This document shows positions 8,278 to 10,181 of a stretch of 10,181 bases of DNA, in pieces. Position 1 is the first letter of the stretch, and each line of letters begins with the position of its first letter. The stretch lies in assembly GCA_900556405.1 (NCBI GenBank), contig USPB01000060.1, positions 1-10,181 on the forward strand, given 5' to 3'. Origin of the DNA: an uncultured Actinomyces sp. (GTDB taxonomy: Bacteria; Actinomycetota; Actinomycetes; Actinomycetales; Actinomycetaceae). The notes under the pieces are model-generated. The model saw only the letters and a program-made list of their open reading frames with translations, had not been told where the DNA came from and ran no database searches. The translations under genes and the position numbers were made by a program.

Positions 8278-10143
8278 TCAGTTCTTCTTACCGTGGCCGA
8301 AAAGCCCGCGCTTCTTGGGCGCCTCGGCGGAGACGGGGCCGCCGTACAGGGCGTCGATCTCGTGGGCGTAGTCGGTGATGACCTTGCGGCGGCGTAGCTT
8401 CATCGACGGTGTGACGTAGCCATTCGCGACCGTAAAGGTGGCGTCGATGATGCGGAACTTACGGATCGACTCGGCGCGGGAGACGGCCTTGTTGGCGCGC
8501 TCGACGGCCTTCTCGAGGGACTCGCGGACGGCGGGCAGCTCGGCGGCCTCGGTGGGCGAGCACTGCGGCAGGCCGTGCTTGGCCAACCAGTCGGGCAGCA
8601 TGTCGGCGTCGAGAGTGAAGAGCGCGCCGACGTAGGGGCGCTGGTCGCCGACGACGATGACGTTGGCGATCAGCGGGTGTGTGGCCAGGGAATCCTCGAG
8701 GACCTCGGGGGAGACGTTCTTGCCGCCCGCGGTGACGATGAGTTCCTTCTTGCGGCCCGTGATGGTCAGCTGGCCCTTGCGGTCGATCGAGCCCAGGTCA
8801 CCCGTGTGGAACCACTTGCCGTCGGGCATGACCTCGGCGGTCTGCTCGGGCAGGTGGTAGTAGCCGGGCATGACGGACTGGCCGCGTACCAGGATCTCAC
8901 CGTCCTTGGCGATCTTGATGAAGTTGCCGGGCAGGGGCAGGCCGACGCCGCCGACGGGGTTCTTGCCGATGTGCTGGACGGCGATTGGGCCGGTCGTCTC
9001 GGACAGGCCGTAGCCCTGGATGAGGGTGATGCCCATGCCGGCGTAGAAGTGGGCGAGGTCGGTGGCCAGGGGTGCGCCGCCGGAGACGATGTAGCGCAGG
9101 TTGGGTCCCAGGACCGAGCGGATTTTCTTGAGGACGAGCGCGTCGGCGATGCCGTGGCGCATCTTCTTGAACAGGCCGGGGCCGAAGGTCTTCGCGGAGG
9201 CGACGGAGAAGGTGCGTGCCTGCTTGGCGCTCCACGCGAACATGCGGCCCTTGAAGCCGCCGCCCGCCTTGGAGGAGGCCGCGTTGTAGACCTTCTCGAG
9301 GACGCGGGGGACGACGAGGAGCACGGAGGGCTTGAAGGCCTGAATGTCCGGCAGCAGGTTCTTGATGCTGGGCGAGAATCCGAGGACGCCCTGGCCCGAC
9401 AGGATCACGTGCATGACGAGGCGCGCGAGGACGTGGGCAACGGGGAGGAAGAGGAGCAGGCGGGTCTCGGGGGAGTCGATAACCTCGCTGAGGATCTGGC
9501 GTGCGCCGAGCGCGGTGGCCACGAAGTTCGCGTGGGTGAGGGCTACGCCCTTGGGGTTCCCGGTCGTTCCCGAGGTGTAGATGATGGTGGCGATATCCGA
9601 GGAGGAGATGGCCGCTCGGCGCTGCTGGACGTTCTCGATGGTGATGCCGGCGGCGGCGCGGGCGATCAGGCGCTGGGCTCCGCGGTCGAAGGAATCGACC
9701 GAAACCGTGTGTTCGGGGGCGACGGAGTGCACGAGTTCGGCCTGCTGGGTCGTAGCGGTGAAGACCCGGGTAACGTGGGCGTCGGTGAGGATGTGCTGGA
9801 TTTGGGCGGCGGAGTCCGATTCGTAGATCGGGACGGTGATCGCACCGATGGACAGGAGCGCGAGGTCGAGGAGGAGCCACTCGTACGAGGTCGGGGCCAG
9901 GATCGCGACCGCATCACCCGCCTGCACCCCGAGGCCGATGAGGCCACAGGCGGTGTACTCGACCTGACGCTGAAGCTCGCTCGTGGTCAGGGAGCGGATG
10001 GAGCCGACGGAAGAGCGCTGTTCGACCGCCACCTGGCCGGGGTGCAGGAGCGCTCGCTTGGCCAGCATGTCGGGCACGATGTCGTGCTCGCCAACCTTGT
10101 AGGTTGGCTTGATCGTGTACGAGCCATCGCGCATGCGCTTCAT
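8278..10143 (-). CDS. Long-chain fatty acid-CoA ligase (AMP-forming), FadD15 type, paralogue 2
   Basis: This is a 621-residue acyl-CoA ligase of the same subfamily and reaction as its downstream neighbour, and complete. Motifs: P-loop YTSGTTGNPKG (189-199), LPVAHVLAR (233-241), SGGAPL (354-359), GYGLSETTG (377-385), WFHTGDL (444-450), GRKKELIVTAGGKN (463-476), and TPSMK with Lys582 in the catalytic-lysine position. It lacks the proline-rich insert of the other copy; the same place holds FGPGLFKKMRHG. It ends in a basic tail (KKRGLFGHGKKN) not shared with the paralogue, possibly for membrane contact. The start at 10143 follows a strong GGAGGA, 4 bases away; a second ATG three codons in is less well placed. 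It is the first gene of the visible pair, which looks like a tandem duplication. Lipid activation for membrane lipid or fatty-acid recycling is the likely role; the specific substrate is unknown. Confidence 0.95.
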   Translation of the reverse strand: MKRMRDGSYTIKPTYKVGEHDIVPDMLAKRALLHPGQVAVEQRSSVGSIRSLTTSELQRQVEYTACGLIGLGVQAGDAVAILAPTSYEWLLLDLALLSIGAITVPIYESDSAAQIQHILTDAHVTRVFTATTQQAELVHSVAPEHTVSVDSFDRGAQRLIARAAAGITIENVQQRRAAISSSDIATIIYTSGTTGNPKGVALTHANFVATALGARQILSEVIDSPETRLLLFLPVAHVLARLVMHVILSGQGVLGFSPSIKNLLPDIQAFKPSVLLVVPRVLEKVYNAASSKAGGGFKGRMFAWSAKQARTFSVASAKTFGPGLFKKMRHGIADALVLKKIRSVLGPNLRYIVSGGAPLATDLAHFYAGMGITLIQGYGLSETTGPIAVQHIGKNPVGGVGLPLPGNFIKIAKDGEILVRGQSVMPGYYHLPEQTAEVMPDGKWFHTGDLGSIDRKGQLTITGRKKELIVTAGGKNVSPEVLEDSLATHPLIANVIVVGDQRPYVGALFTLDADMLPDWLAKHGLPQCSPTEAAELPAVRESLEKAVERANKAVSRAESIRKFRIIDATFTVANGYVTPSMKLRRRKVITDYAHEIDALYGGPVSAEAPKKRGLFGHGKKN

Positions 10144-10147
10144 CGTG

Positions 10148-10153
10148 TCCTCC
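10148..10153 (-). promoter_or_regulatory. Strong ribosome binding site of ligase paralogue 2
   Basis: GGAGGA on the minus strand, 4 bases before the ATG at 10143. It is the best Shine-Dalgarno match in the window and supports ATG 10143 over the in-frame ATG at 10134. Confidence 0.7.
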
Positions 10154-10162
10154 GGGATATCG

Positions 10163-10177
10163 GTTCAAAGGCTGAAC
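10163..10177. promoter_or_regulatory. Small inverted repeat upstream of the ligase pair
   Basis: GTTCA-AAGGC-TGAAC is a 5-bp inverted repeat with a 5-base centre, 20 bases upstream of the ligase start. It could be an operator half-site pair, but the arms are short and the promoter itself lies beyond the window edge. Confidence 0.25.
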
Positions 10178-10181
10178 AACA

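Overview
The window comes from a high-GC Gram-positive (actinobacterial) chromosome. Codons mostly end in G or C, and UvrA resembles the actinobacterial form, including its Cys-His first zinc module. The two long-chain acyl-CoA ligases are of the FadD15 type known from mycobacteria, and the truncated P-type ATPase resembles mycobacterial CtpE. A member of the Actinomycetaceae (Actinomyces/Schaalia-like) is my best guess. This placement is inferred from family resemblance; no search was run.

Layout: (1) 3-1523 (+), the C-terminal two thirds of a P-type cation-transporting ATPase whose N-terminus lies outside the window. (2) A terminator hairpin at 1541-1580 lies between it and a convergent YciI-family gene (1594-1881, -). 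(3) A 48-bp divergent gap leads to uvrA (1930-4797, +), followed 23 bp later by a small five-helix membrane protein (4821-5306, +), probably co-transcribed and closed by a perfect 15-bp stem hairpin (5327-5361). (4) A strikingly AT-rich stretch (about 5362-6242) holds a roughly 400-base non-coding leader and a second small five-helix membrane protein (5767-6264, +). Its stop codon sits in the loop of another hairpin that almost duplicates the previous one. (5) Two tandem paralogous long-chain acyl-CoA ligases on the minus strand (6315-8231 and 8278-10143) sit 46 bp apart and probably form one operon read from the right edge.

The genes do not form a single pathway. DNA repair (UvrA), cation transport and fatty-acid activation lie side by side in separate transcription units divided by related GC-rich terminators. 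Most of the window is ordinary core-type chromosome, and I see no convincing new multi-gene system. The part most worth a second look is the low-GC segment bracketed by near-identical terminator hairpins, with its long leader, a helically phased 12-bp direct repeat and an unrecognised membrane protein. The repeated terminator family, and differences between the tandem ligases (a proline-rich insert in one, a basic tail in the other, and a nearly invariant 69-bp tract shared by both), are secondary points.
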